Source: Acidobacteria bacterium UBA7540 (GTDB lineage Bacteria; Acidobacteriota; Terriglobia; UBA7540). Taken from it: a stretch of DNA of 31,443 nucleotides. The notes beneath the pieces are model-generated. The model made no database searches and had not been told where the DNA came from. It saw only the letters and a program-made list of their open reading frames with translations. The stretch's first letter is position 1; each line of letters opens with the position of its first letter. The stretch spans positions 1-31,443 of the forward strand of contig DLMI01000011.1 of assembly GCA_002478145.1 (NCBI GenBank), given 5' to 3'. Of the stretch, positions 6,094-14,172 are shown one piece after another. The translations under genes and the position numbers were made by a program.

Positions 6094-8451
6094 TTAGAAG
6101 CCCTGATGTTCAGTCCGAGCAATTATCTCGTTCTGCAAAGCCGTAGTTAAGTCGCAGAAATAGTCGCTGTAGCCGGCAACTCGGACGATCAGGTCGCGAT
6201 GCTTCTCCGGGTTTTCCTGAGCGGCCCGAAGGGTATCCGCGGTAACCACATTGAACTGGATATGGTGGCCGTCCAGCCTGAAGTAAGAACGCACCAAGTG
6301 TGCCAGCCTGTCGATTCCCTCTTCGCCTTCGAGTAGTTGTGGCGTGAACTTCTGGTTCAACAGGGTGCCGCCGGTGCGGGCGTGATCCATCCTCGCCGCG
6401 GATTTGAGCACAGCAGTGGGGCCGCGCCGGTCCGCGCCCTGCACCGGAGAGATGCCGTCCGACAGCGGCTCATACGCCTTCCGCCCATCGGGTGTGGCGC
6501 CGGTTACAGACCCAAAATAGACGTGGCAGGTGGTTGAAAGGTAATTCACCCGGTAGTTGCCGCCCTTGGTGTTCTTCCGGCCGTTTACCTCAGCGTAAAA
6601 GGCATTGAACAAGTCCGTTAGAAGGGCGTCCGCATACTCGTCATCGTTGCCGTACTTGGGGGTCTTGTTCAAAAGCACTTGCATGGTTCTTTCATGCCCC
6701 TTGAAATTGGCTTCCAACGCCTCGAGCAGTTTCGCCATCGTTACGTCCTTACGATCAAAGACGTGATGGCGAATTGCAGCCAAGCTATCCGTGCAACTGC
6801 CTGGACCCACGGCCATGATGTAAGTGGTGTTGTAGCGAGGACCACCATCGTTGTAATCCTTGCCTTTTGCAATGCAGTCTTCGATGAGCAGAGAGAGGAA
6901 AGGAGCGGGCATATACTTGGCGTAAATCCGCTCGATGATGTTGTTTCCCCTCACCTTGATTTCAATGAAGCGGTGCAACTGCTTCCGGTACGCGGCAAAC
7001 AACTCATCGAAGGAACCAAAGTTCGTCGGATTGCCAGTCTCCAGCCCGATGCGCTTGCCGGTACGGGGATCGAGTCCGTTGTTGAGCGTGATTTCAAGCA
7101 CCTTGGTCAGGTTGAAGTAACCGGTAAGGATATAGGCTTCCTTGCCAAATGCCCCCGTCTCCACGCAGCCGGAGGTCCCTCCGCTGCGGGCGTCTTCAAT
7201 CGATTTCCCTTGCCGCAGCAGTTCCTCCACGACCAGGTCGGCGTTGAAGATCGAGGGTTGTCCCCAACCTTTACGGATAATCTCGATGCCGCGCTTAAGG
7301 AAGCGCTCCGGGCTCTTCTTGCTCAACTGCAAGTTCGAAGACGGTTGAAGCAGCCGCATTTCGTCGACCACCTCGAGGATCAGGTAAGTGAGCTCGTTGA
7401 CGCCATCCGAGCCATCCGCTTTCAGGCCTCCGTTGTTGATGTTGGCAAAGTCGGTGTAAGTGCCGCTCTCCGCAGCCGTCACGCCGACCTTGGGCGGCGC
7501 GGGCTGATTGTTGAATTTCACCCAAAAGCATTCGAGCAGTTCTTTGGCCCTGTCACGAGTGAGCGTTCCGTCGGCGAGACCCTGCTCGTAAAAGGGGTAA
7601 AGATGCTGGTCCAACCTCCCTGGGCAGAAGGAGTCCCAGGTATTCAGTTCGCTGATTACGCCCAGGTGCGTGAACCAGTAGGCCTGCAAGGCCTCCCAGA
7701 AATCTCGCGGTGCGTGTGCAGGAACACGCCGGCAGACGTCTGCAATTTTTCTGAGCTCGGCTTGACGTTGAGGATTCGATTCATTCGCTGCCATCTCCTC
7801 GGCTTTTTCGGCATGTCGTTCCGCGAAGTGGATGATGGCGCCGGCGGCTGTCCACATCGCCCTTAGCTCCTCTTGCTTAAGGAAAGCCTCGGGATCGTTC
7901 AGGAAGTCCAGGCGGCTGAGACTCGTTTCGACTTCGGATTTCAGGTCGAGCAGACCCTTACCGTAGATGACATCTCCCAACGCCGTGTGGCCTGGGGCAC
8001 GCTGCTCCATGAACTCCGTAAAGATGCCGGCCTCGTAGGCATCTTTCCATTCCTGAGACATCTCCCGAAAAATGAGGTCGCGTATCGAGCGGCCTTGCCA
8101 GTAAGGGATGATCTGTTCGCGTTGAATGGTCTTCGCTTCTGCATCGACATGGTAGGAGATCTTCGGGCGCGAATCGAGGATCTCGAGGTCTTCCATGCTG
8201 TGGCAGCAGAGTTCGGGATAGGTAGGCGCAGCCTTGGGCGCGGGGCCGCGCTCGCCCACAATCAGCTCGTCGCTGCCAATATAAATGTTCTTATTCTCCA
8301 TCAAATGCCGCAGCGCCTGGGCCCGTAGGATTGGCACTGAAGCGGTACGGCAATCTCGATAGTACTCTGTGATGAGTGCTGCCCTCTCTAAGGACAGTGC
8401 GGGCTCGGCCTCGAGGCTTCTCTGCCGCAATCTTGCTACTCGTTCGTTCAT
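6094..8451 (-). CDS. hypD: trans-4-hydroxy-L-proline dehydratase (glycyl radical enzyme)
   Basis: This 785-aa protein is a full-length glycyl radical enzyme. The catalytic thiyl cysteine is in GGTSGCVETG (Cys429, with Glu431 as the general base position) and the radical glycine is in RVAGYSDYF (Gly760). From memory, long stretches agree with clostridial HypD, for example PTYPELCCHSMEDLE and FTEFMEQRAPGHT. Residues Asp273, Ser329 and Phe335 fall at the positions of HypD substrate-pocket residues (offset of five). The enzyme dehydrates hydroxyproline to 1-pyrroline-5-carboxylate without oxygen. The ATG lies 2 nt after the stop of the activase gene. No proC reductase is nearby. Confidence 0.85.
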   Translation of the reverse strand: MNERVARLRQRSLEAEPALSLERAALITEYYRDCRTASVPILRAQALRHLMENKNIYIGSDELIVGERGPAPKAAPTYPELCCHSMEDLEILDSRPKISYHVDAEAKTIQREQIIPYWQGRSIRDLIFREMSQEWKDAYEAGIFTEFMEQRAPGHTALGDVIYGKGLLDLKSEVETSLSRLDFLNDPEAFLKQEELRAMWTAAGAIIHFAERHAEKAEEMAANESNPQRQAELRKIADVCRRVPAHAPRDFWEALQAYWFTHLGVISELNTWDSFCPGRLDQHLYPFYEQGLADGTLTRDRAKELLECFWVKFNNQPAPPKVGVTAAESGTYTDFANINNGGLKADGSDGVNELTYLILEVVDEMRLLQPSSNLQLSKKSPERFLKRGIEIIRKGWGQPSIFNADLVVEELLRQGKSIEDARSGGTSGCVETGAFGKEAYILTGYFNLTKVLEITLNNGLDPRTGKRIGLETGNPTNFGSFDELFAAYRKQLHRFIEIKVRGNNIIERIYAKYMPAPFLSLLIEDCIAKGKDYNDGGPRYNTTYIMAVGPGSCTDSLAAIRHHVFDRKDVTMAKLLEALEANFKGHERTMQVLLNKTPKYGNDDEYADALLTDLFNAFYAEVNGRKNTKGGNYRVNYLSTTCHVYFGSVTGATPDGRKAYEPLSDGISPVQGADRRGPTAVLKSAARMDHARTGGTLLNQKFTPQLLEGEEGIDRLAHLVRSYFRLDGHHIQFNVVTADTLRAAQENPEKHRDLIVRVAGYSDYFCDLTTALQNEIIARTEHQGF

Positions 8452-8453
8452 CG

Positions 8454-9413
8454 TCAGCCACCTATTTTCACATTGAAGCCCGCTCCCTCAAACTCTCGTG
8501 CTATTTTTGCCACCAGGCTTGGAGGAGGGGCTTTGACATCTTCCAGACGAAAACCCAGACCCAGTCGCTTGTATTTCTCGGTTCCAGTTTGATGGTACGG
8601 CAATAGATGGATCCGCCGGAGGTGAAGCCGCAAGAGCAGCGCGACCATCTGCCGGATGTTCTCGCTATCATCATTTATTTCGGGAATGACAGGGAAACGA
8701 ACAACCACCGGCTTCTTTCGTTGAGCAAGCGCCTCCAGGTTCGCCAGAATGGAGTCATTGGGCACACCGGTGTACCTTTTGTGTTTCAACGGATCGAGAA
8801 TCTTCAAGTCGAATAAGAACAGGTCCACCTTCTCACTGAGGTCGAGCACCAACTCCTTCTTTGCCAAGCCACACGTTTCAACAACCGTGTTGATACGTTT
8901 TTCGCGGCACGCATCGAGGAGTGACTCGAGGAAGCGCGGCTGCGCCAGGGGCTCGCCGCCGGAGAATGTAACGCCGCCGCCTGATTCATCCCAGAAGATC
9001 AGGTCTCTTTCTATGTCACGGATCGCTTCCGAAACCGTCATCCAGCGCCCGGCCACTTTTCGGGCTGCGCTCGGACACGTATCGGCACAGGTTCCGCAAA
9101 CATGACATGCTGCTGTGGTGTGGATTACACCATTCCGGCGCAATATCGCCCCATGGGGACAAACCTGGATGCAGTCTCCGCAACCCAGGCAGCGGTTCTC
9201 GAAGAACATCAGGTTTGGCTTGGGGCTCTGGCCCTCAGGATTGTGGCACCACCAGCAGGACAGGGGACACCCTTTGAAAAAGACCGTGGTTCGAATGCCA
9301 GGGCCGTCGTGCAGGGCATAGCGCATGATGTCAAAGAGGAGGCCAGAAGGTTCCGCCGAAGAGGCGTGGGCGGCGTCGCGACAAACTCCGGGTTGGTCGT
9401 GTACTCCGATCAT
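8454..9413 (-). CDS. hypE: Glycyl-radical enzyme activating enzyme (radical SAM)
   Basis: This 319-aa protein contains DGPGIRTTVFFKGCPLSCWWC, with the C-x3-C-x2-C cluster site of radical SAM activases. Two ferredoxin-type motifs follow: CLGCGDCIQVCPHG and CHVCGTCADTCPS. The SAM-binding GGE appears as GGVTFSGGEPLAQ. It would generate the glycyl radical on the dehydratase encoded immediately downstream, and the two genes form an operon with a 2-nt gap. The gene symbol follows from this pairing. The start at 9413 has only a weak AGAAAG upstream. A perfect TATAAT (minus strand, 9586-9581) is the best -10 candidate, about 170 nt upstream. Confidence 0.88.
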   Translation of the reverse strand: MIGVHDQPGVCRDAAHASSAEPSGLLFDIMRYALHDGPGIRTTVFFKGCPLSCWWCHNPEGQSPKPNLMFFENRCLGCGDCIQVCPHGAILRRNGVIHTTAACHVCGTCADTCPSAARKVAGRWMTVSEAIRDIERDLIFWDESGGGVTFSGGEPLAQPRFLESLLDACREKRINTVVETCGLAKKELVLDLSEKVDLFLFDLKILDPLKHKRYTGVPNDSILANLEALAQRKKPVVVRFPVIPEINDDSENIRQMVALLLRLHLRRIHLLPYHQTGTEKYKRLGLGFRLEDVKAPPPSLVAKIAREFEGAGFNVKIGG

Positions 9414-10152
9414 CTTTCTATCTCTGCCGAAGCCTCTCTAACTGGATGCTGAAAGGCTTTTGTGAACGCTGTCATTCCGAGCGGAGCGAGGAATCCCGTT
9501 CGGTCAGTACCATCACACCATTTTGTCCATGGCCAATGATGATTGAGGCCGTAGTAATCCCTTGGCTTGGACACGCGAGCATTATACCGGGTCGTCGCAT
9601 GCATGCCGACAAAAACCGTCAGGAGGTATGCGCCCACCCGCCGGTAGCCAATCAACAATTCAGCCTTCACACTTCATACTTCAACCTTGCTCGAGCCCCC
9701 GTCGCCTGCCACGTGAAATCTGCCACCTAAAACCCGCTTTTTCGTTATGATTCGCTCATTTTTGCGCACAGAATTGAGTTCGTTTTGGGTTCGTTTTTCG
9801 CTCTAAAAACCGATAAGTGCTGTGTTTTCAACAAATCTTTAGGTTCGTTCCCTCTATTTAGTATCTTTTTTGCATTTTCGTGCCGTTTTCCACTCCCTGC
9901 GGGCCGCTTTCGAATCTCCTTTCCGCGCTCTCTGCCGGCGCTCTCCATGGGTCAACCAAGATAGGCTACCATTTTTCCAGCCTGCTGTCAAGAGCAAAAG
10001 CGGCAAAAACGAAGAGCTTCGCTCTGCGCCAGCCGGCGTCGTCACAGCAGGGACTGAGGGGCTGGCAAACGCCCAGCCGGGACCATTCGGAATAGCTCCC
10101 TCTGGGCGAGCTGTTGACGACACTTCCCTGCTGTCCCGGGGTCGGCAGAATC
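9414..10152. other. Long intergenic region with repeat fragments, no convincing gene
   Basis: No frame here has protein-like features. Seen: CATTCCGAGCGGAGCGAGGAATC (split motif at 9474-9496), a type of sequence that recurs in intergenic DNA of soil bacteria; an AT-rich tract (about 9735-9890) with repeated GTTCGTTTT words; and an inverted pair ACAGCAGGGA (10044-10053) and TCCCTGCTGT (10125-10134). The minus strand has TATAAT at 9586-9581, probably serving the activase-hypD operon. Confidence 0.5.
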
Positions 10153-10575
10153 TCAGAAAGGCGTGTGTTCCAGGGGAACAATGAATTGAATGCCTTCCAC
10201 ATGTTTCCCCTGGAGACGTGAATCGTTGGTGATGAAGAGGTCAACTCGGGCTGCCGCAGCACATGCCAGTTGGATGGCGTCCGGGGCGCGAAACGATCGC
10301 TCACAACGGAGTCGAGCGTACATTCTTGCCGCTTTGGCGTCAAAGGGAAGCATCAGCGCCGTCGCCGTGATGGCTTCCTCGTACTTTCGGCAAAGATCCT
10401 CGTCCCCACGCTCGACCGGTTTAACGAGAACCTCGCCGAGCGTCAGCGTGGAGGTCAGAAATTGATCGCCGCGCGCCAACATTTTGCGTCGAAGGTCCGC
10501 TACCCGGCCAGAAAAGTCCCCATAACCCTCAAATAGATAGATAAATAGATTGGTATCCCAGAAGATTCGGCTCAT
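10153..10575 (-). CDS. PIN-domain toxin (VapC-like ribonuclease)
   Basis: This 140-aa protein begins MSRIFWDTNLFIYLFEG, the first PIN strand with catalytic Asp7 and the N of the DTN motif. It continues with LTLGEVLVKP (conserved Glu), RAPDAIQLACA (conserved Asp) and VDLFITNDSRL (the final N/D). VapC-type PIN proteins are Mg2+-dependent RNases that usually cut tRNA or rRNA. The ATG at 10575 overlaps the stop of the upstream gene by 4 nt (ATGA), so it is translationally coupled. A start at 10581 would be three residues longer but breaks this overlap. The upstream gene is the presumed antitoxin. Confidence 0.85.
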   Translation of the reverse strand: MSRIFWDTNLFIYLFEGYGDFSGRVADLRRKMLARGDQFLTSTLTLGEVLVKPVERGDEDLCRKYEEAITATALMLPFDAKAARMYARLRCERSFRAPDAIQLACAAAARVDLFITNDSRLQGKHVEGIQFIVPLEHTPF

Positions 10576-11069
10576 TCCCAACCCTCGCGGAGTCGCTGCA
10601 CATAATCATCTGCGTGTTCGTCGGCCCATAAATACTTGCCCGAGCCGGCCAGCGAGAGCAGGGGGTCTGTTTCGGGGGCACAGTTGATTGCGGCAGAGCA
10701 CCAGTCACGATACCAGGCCAAGAGTCCACGGTAAGCGGCAGGTATGTCTTCCGTGTTGGGAGTGATCTTGGCCCCTTCGCGCGCGGGGTGATACGCATCT
10801 CCCTTCCGGAACAGGCGACGCCGCCCATTCATCGTCTCGAAAAGCATTCGGTAGCGCCCCGGATTGGGTGGACGATTGGCTACGCAATGTTGAACGACAT
10901 GGACGTAGACACCGGGTCGAATCGGCCCTCCGATGCCTTCCCGCACCGCTCGCTCGACAATCTCTTCCACTGTAAAATCGGGTTGCGCTGGCTGCTCCCG
11001 ATGAAGCAGAGCGGCGGCTACCCAAACTTCGTCAGCCACCTTGATGCAGGATTTGGTGACTACAGCCAC
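10572..11069 (-). CDS. Putative antitoxin partner of the PIN toxin, uncharacterised family
   Basis: This 165-aa protein starts at GTG 11069, with a perfect AAGGAGG 8 nt upstream. A longer frame to 11228 is rejected because it lacks a start signal and overlaps the promoter. The N-terminal half (CIKVADEVWVAAALLHRE, FTVEEIVERAVREG) looks like a helical DNA-binding module. The second half carries VHVVQHCVANRPPNPGRYRM and GDAYHPAREGAKITP, which match no named antitoxin family that I recognise. Position, the 4-nt overlap with the PIN gene and the helical N-terminus support an antitoxin or regulator. It is larger than typical VapB antitoxins (70-90 aa). Confidence 0.65.
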   Translation of the reverse strand: MAVVTKSCIKVADEVWVAAALLHREQPAQPDFTVEEIVERAVREGIGGPIRPGVYVHVVQHCVANRPPNPGRYRMLFETMNGRRRLFRKGDAYHPAREGAKITPNTEDIPAAYRGLLAWYRDWCSAAINCAPETDPLLSLAGSGKYLWADEHADDYVQRLREGWE

Positions 11070-11095
11070 GGTGGAAACCTCCTTGTGCAAGAGTG

Positions 11096-11125
11096 ATTCT
11101 AAACCAAGTAAAGATGAAATGTCAA
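11096..11125 (-). promoter_or_regulatory. Promoter of the PIN toxin operon
   Basis: Read on the minus strand: consensus TTGACA (11125-11120), an 18-nt spacer and TAGAAT (11101-11096). The antitoxin GTG is 27 nt downstream of the -10, with its strong Shine-Dalgarno in between. This is among the closest matches to sigma-70 consensus in the window. Confidence 0.7.
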
Positions 11126-11392
11126 ATGATTCGTGTTTTTGACGCGTGGCGCTTACGCCCCGACGATTTGAAAACGTGAGAGAATCCCCCGAAGAGGAAA
11201 GGCATTTCATCCCGCGGACGCGGGACAAAGTACCCGAAGGCGCAAGAAAACAATGCTGTCCTTCCTTTGCGTGCCTTTGCGCCTTGGCGTGAGCTGTTTG
11301 ATTTCTTCACACGTTCAAACCCTGGCGATGCAATGCTGCGAGTGCTCTCGGGCAAGCACCGCAGGGGGTGGTAAACTAGGTGAGGAGACTCG

Positions 11393-13903
11393 ATGCGCGA
11401 ATTTCCCTCGCCGCAGGAAATCCTCAAACTCTTCGATCAGGACCCGCAACGAACTTTCCGTCTGCGCGAGCTGGTACTCGAATTGGGGTTGCGCTCGAGC
11501 CAGGCGCGCGAGTTGAAAAGCGTTCTGAAAGACCTCGCCCGCGACAGGAAACTCGTCTACTTGAAGAAAAATCACTATGCGTTGGTCCACAAGGGCCGCC
11601 ACGCCGCGCAAGAAGCTCCCGGACGCACCATTCCCCCTGCGCGCCCCTCGAAATCCCCCAATGTGGTGAGTGGCCGCTTGATCGGACACCGCGCCGGCTA
11701 CGGCTTCGTCGTGCCGGACGTTCCGCTGGCGGGCACCGACCTCGACATCTTCATTCCGCCGGATGGCATGGGTTCCGCCTTGCACGGCGACCGCGTGGAA
11801 GTGCATGTGCAGCGGTCCACCAAGGGCTTTAAAGGCGATGGCCGGATGGAAGGCCGCGTCATTCAAGTCACCGAGCGCGCGCAGAAGACCCTGGTGGGCC
11901 AATTCCACTGCGGCCCGCAGTACAACTACGTGATGCCGTTCGACCAGCGAATTCCCTTCGAGATTGTCATTCCGCATGGCCAGGAATTCCCCGAGGTAGG
12001 GGCGGTTCGCGAACCGCCCCTACAAGCCGGGATGCTCAGCCGTCACCGCCAATTCGGTGGGGAATCCGAGGGACGCTCTGCCGTAGCGCCGGCGTCTCGC
12101 CGGCAGAGTGCCCGCGACCTCGACGAGCTGATTGTGGACGTCGAAATTACTACCTACCCTGGTCCCGCCGCCCTGCCGCGCGGGCGCGTGCTCGAGGTGC
12201 TGGGCCGCCGTGAGGAGTTCGGCGTGGACGTGGAAATCATGATCCGCAAGTTCCACCTGCCGCATCGTTTTCCAGCCGAGGTGCTGGCGGAGGCGAGCGC
12301 CGCGCCACAGTGCATCCCCGAGCGCGATCCCGCCCTGCGGGACCGCCGCGACTTTCGCGGCCTGCCCATCGTCACCATTGACGGCGAGACGGCCAAGGAT
12401 TTTGACGACGCCGTGTACGTGGAGCGACTTGCCTGGGGCAATTACTTGCTTCACGTTCACATCGCCGACGTGGCCCACTACGTCCGGCCCGGCTCGGCGC
12501 TCGACCGTGAAGCGCGCCTGCGGGGCACGAGCGTCTACTTCCCCGACCGCGCCGTGCCCATGCTGCCTCTGGAGCTTTCGAGCGGCATCTGCAGTCTGAA
12601 CCCCCACGTGGACCGGCTGGTGATGTCCGCGCTGCTGGAAATTGATCCCGAGGGACGCCTGGTGGAATACGAACTCCTGCCCGGAATCATCCGCAGCGCC
12701 GAGCGGATGACCTACACCGCCGTGCGCGACATCCTCGCCGGCGAGCCCGCCGCCTGCCAGCGCTACGCTGCCCTGATCCCGAACTTCAAGCTGATGGAAG
12801 AATTGGCGCGCCTCCTCGCCCGCCGCCGCGAGGACCGTGGCTCGATTGACTTCGACCTCCCTGAACCCGAAATCGAGTTTGACGAGCATGGCCGCATGAC
12901 CGGCATTACGCGCTCGGAGCGCAACTTCGCCCACCGCATCATCGAGGAATTCATGCTGGCGGCGAACGAGGCCGTGGCGTCATACCTCGAGGGCAAAGGC
13001 ATTCCCTCGCTTTACCGCATCCACGAGAAGCCCGACGCGAAAAAAGTGATTGAGTTTGAGGAGATCGCCGCCACGTTCGGCTACTCGCTGGGCATCGAAC
13101 TGCCCGCCGCGCGGCGCACTCGATTGCGGCTTCGCGACGAGCGCGACCGCTACCCGCGCTTTCACGAAGTATTGGAGGGCGAGCTCAAGATCAGCCCTTT
13201 CAATTACCAGCGGCTCACCAAGCGCCTGGAAGGCAAACCCGAGGAACGGATTCTTTCCTACCTGATGCTGCGCTCGCTCAAGCAGGCCCGCTACTCGGAG
13301 GAAAACGTCGGCCACTTCGCCCTGGCTGCTTCAACCTACACTCATTTCACTTCGCCCATCCGCCGCTATCCGGATTTGATCGTGCACCGGATTTTGAAGG
13401 CCGCGCTGGCGCAGGAGGGAGGCAGCGTCCGCATCGTGCTTGGTAGGGAAGGACTCCGCCCCTTTGCGAGTTCCGATTTGGAAAGGGCTAGGCCGGGCGG
13501 GCAAAGCCCGCCCCTACCTGGTGCGGCGTTTGTGGATCCGCAAGAATTGCACGCCCTGGGGCTTGAAACTTCCGAATCGGAGCGCCGCGCCGCCGATGCC
13601 GAGCGCGAGCTGATGGAATGGAAGAAGGTCTCCTTTATGGCGCAGCACGTCGGCGACGAGTTTGAGGCGCTCATCATCGGCCTGATCAAGCAAGGGTTTT
13701 TCGTGGAACTGACGGACCTCTTCGTGGAGGGCTTCGTCCCACTCTCCAGCCTCGACGACGACGTTTACGTCTACCGCGAACGCCTGCGCGCCATCATCGG
13801 CCAGCACTCGAAGCGCTCCTTTCGCCTCGGGGAACGAATCCGCGTGTGCCTGGTCCGCATCGACCGCTCGGAAAATAAGCTGGAGTTCTCTGTGGTGGAG
13901 TGA
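11393..13903 (+). CDS. rnr: Ribonuclease R (3'-5' exoribonuclease, RNB family)
   Basis: This 836-aa protein has an N-terminal winged-helix (about 5-60), cold-shock domains (about 90-300), a catalytic RNB domain from about 320, and a C-terminal S1 domain (about 745-835). DGETAKDFDDAVYVE carries the aspartates that bind Mg2+, and the HFTSPIRRYPDLIVHR motif is intact. It degrades structured RNA. GAGGAG lies 5 nt before ATG 11393, and TGGTAAACT (11369-11377) is a possible extended -10. Two stretches are foreign to the family and coincide with palindromic repeats: about residues 200-247 (VGAVREPPLQAG... to ASRRQSARDL) and about 680-711 (VLGREGLRPF to PPLPGAA). Both keep the frame. Confidence 0.93.
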   Translation: MREFPSPQEILKLFDQDPQRTFRLRELVLELGLRSSQARELKSVLKDLARDRKLVYLKKNHYALVHKGRHAAQEAPGRTIPPARPSKSPNVVSGRLIGHRAGYGFVVPDVPLAGTDLDIFIPPDGMGSALHGDRVEVHVQRSTKGFKGDGRMEGRVIQVTERAQKTLVGQFHCGPQYNYVMPFDQRIPFEIVIPHGQEFPEVGAVREPPLQAGMLSRHRQFGGESEGRSAVAPASRRQSARDLDELIVDVEITTYPGPAALPRGRVLEVLGRREEFGVDVEIMIRKFHLPHRFPAEVLAEASAAPQCIPERDPALRDRRDFRGLPIVTIDGETAKDFDDAVYVERLAWGNYLLHVHIADVAHYVRPGSALDREARLRGTSVYFPDRAVPMLPLELSSGICSLNPHVDRLVMSALLEIDPEGRLVEYELLPGIIRSAERMTYTAVRDILAGEPAACQRYAALIPNFKLMEELARLLARRREDRGSIDFDLPEPEIEFDEHGRMTGITRSERNFAHRIIEEFMLAANEAVASYLEGKGIPSLYRIHEKPDAKKVIEFEEIAATFGYSLGIELPAARRTRLRLRDERDRYPRFHEVLEGELKISPFNYQRLTKRLEGKPEERILSYLMLRSLKQARYSEENVGHFALAASTYTHFTSPIRRYPDLIVHRILKAALAQEGGSVRIVLGREGLRPFASSDLERARPGGQSPPLPGAAFVDPQELHALGLETSESERRAADAERELMEWKKVSFMAQHVGDEFEALIIGLIKQGFFVELTDLFVEGFVPLSSLDDDVYVYRERLRAIIGQHSKRSFRLGERIRVCLVRIDRSENKLEFSVVE
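11996..12023. repeat. Perfect 28-bp palindrome inside rnr
   Basis: GTAGGGGCGGTTCG is followed directly by its exact reverse complement. It lies in the reading frame of RNase R between the cold-shock and RNB portions and is translated as part of VGAVREPPLQ. Similar GTAG...CTAC palindromes occur at 13442-13518 and inside the MITE at 17365. Confidence 0.75.
12076..12108. repeat. Palindromic repeat inside rnr (GTAGCGCCGG type)
   Basis: CTCTGCCG (12076-12083) pairs with CGGCAGAG (12101-12108). An inner alternative stem is GCCGGCG-TCT-CGCCGGC. The word GTAGCGCCGG also begins the intergenic hairpin at 24061. It is translated in frame as SAVAPASRRQS. Confidence 0.6.
13442..13518. repeat. Palindromic repeat insertion inside rnr, 77 bp
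   Basis: It is bounded by GGTAGGG (13442-13448) and CCCTACC (13512-13518). Near its right end is a perfect GGGCGGGC-AAA-GCCCGCCC hairpin (13495-13513). It interrupts the RNB-to-S1 linker of RNase R in a spot where family members are short. Confidence 0.6.
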
Positions 13904-13917
13904 TGGCTGTGCAAGTG

Positions 13918-13992
13918 ACCTCTCACCCGGCCCGCCCCGGCTGAAGAAAACGCCGGCGGCGGGCCACCCTCTCCCCTCGGGAGAGGGCAGAG
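13918..13992. repeat. Dispersed CTCACCC...CTCTCCCC repeat, copy 2
   Basis: Begins GACCTCTCACCCGGCCCG, then GCCGGCGGCGGGCC, then CCACCCTCTCCCCTCGGG and AGAGGG. It shares flanks with the copies at 5120 and 22711 but has a different centre. It lies in the rnr-tyrS gap, 14 nt after the rnr stop. Confidence 0.6.
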
Positions 13993-14172
13993 ACCCAGCT
14001 CCTTCGCGGAATTTCAAAATTCAAATGGCAAGTGGCAAATCTATTGAAAACCTTTGAAATTTGACCTTTGCCATTTGACCTGCTTTTCCAAAATGTTTTC
14101 TCCCCAAATCGCTTTCCACCGGGTATCATTCCTTATGTGACTCACAGTTTTGAGAGGACTTCGACTGCCACC

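Noticed and set aside
6679..7866. Long plus-strand open frame of 395 codons opposite hypD
   Set aside because: It is antisense to a well-matched glycyl radical enzyme and has no domain, start signal or protein-like composition.
9854..10184. Overlapping frames on both strands in the hypE-PIN gap
   Set aside because: Arg/Ser/Pro-rich composition typical of translated GC-rich non-coding DNA; no ribosome-binding site or recognisable domain.
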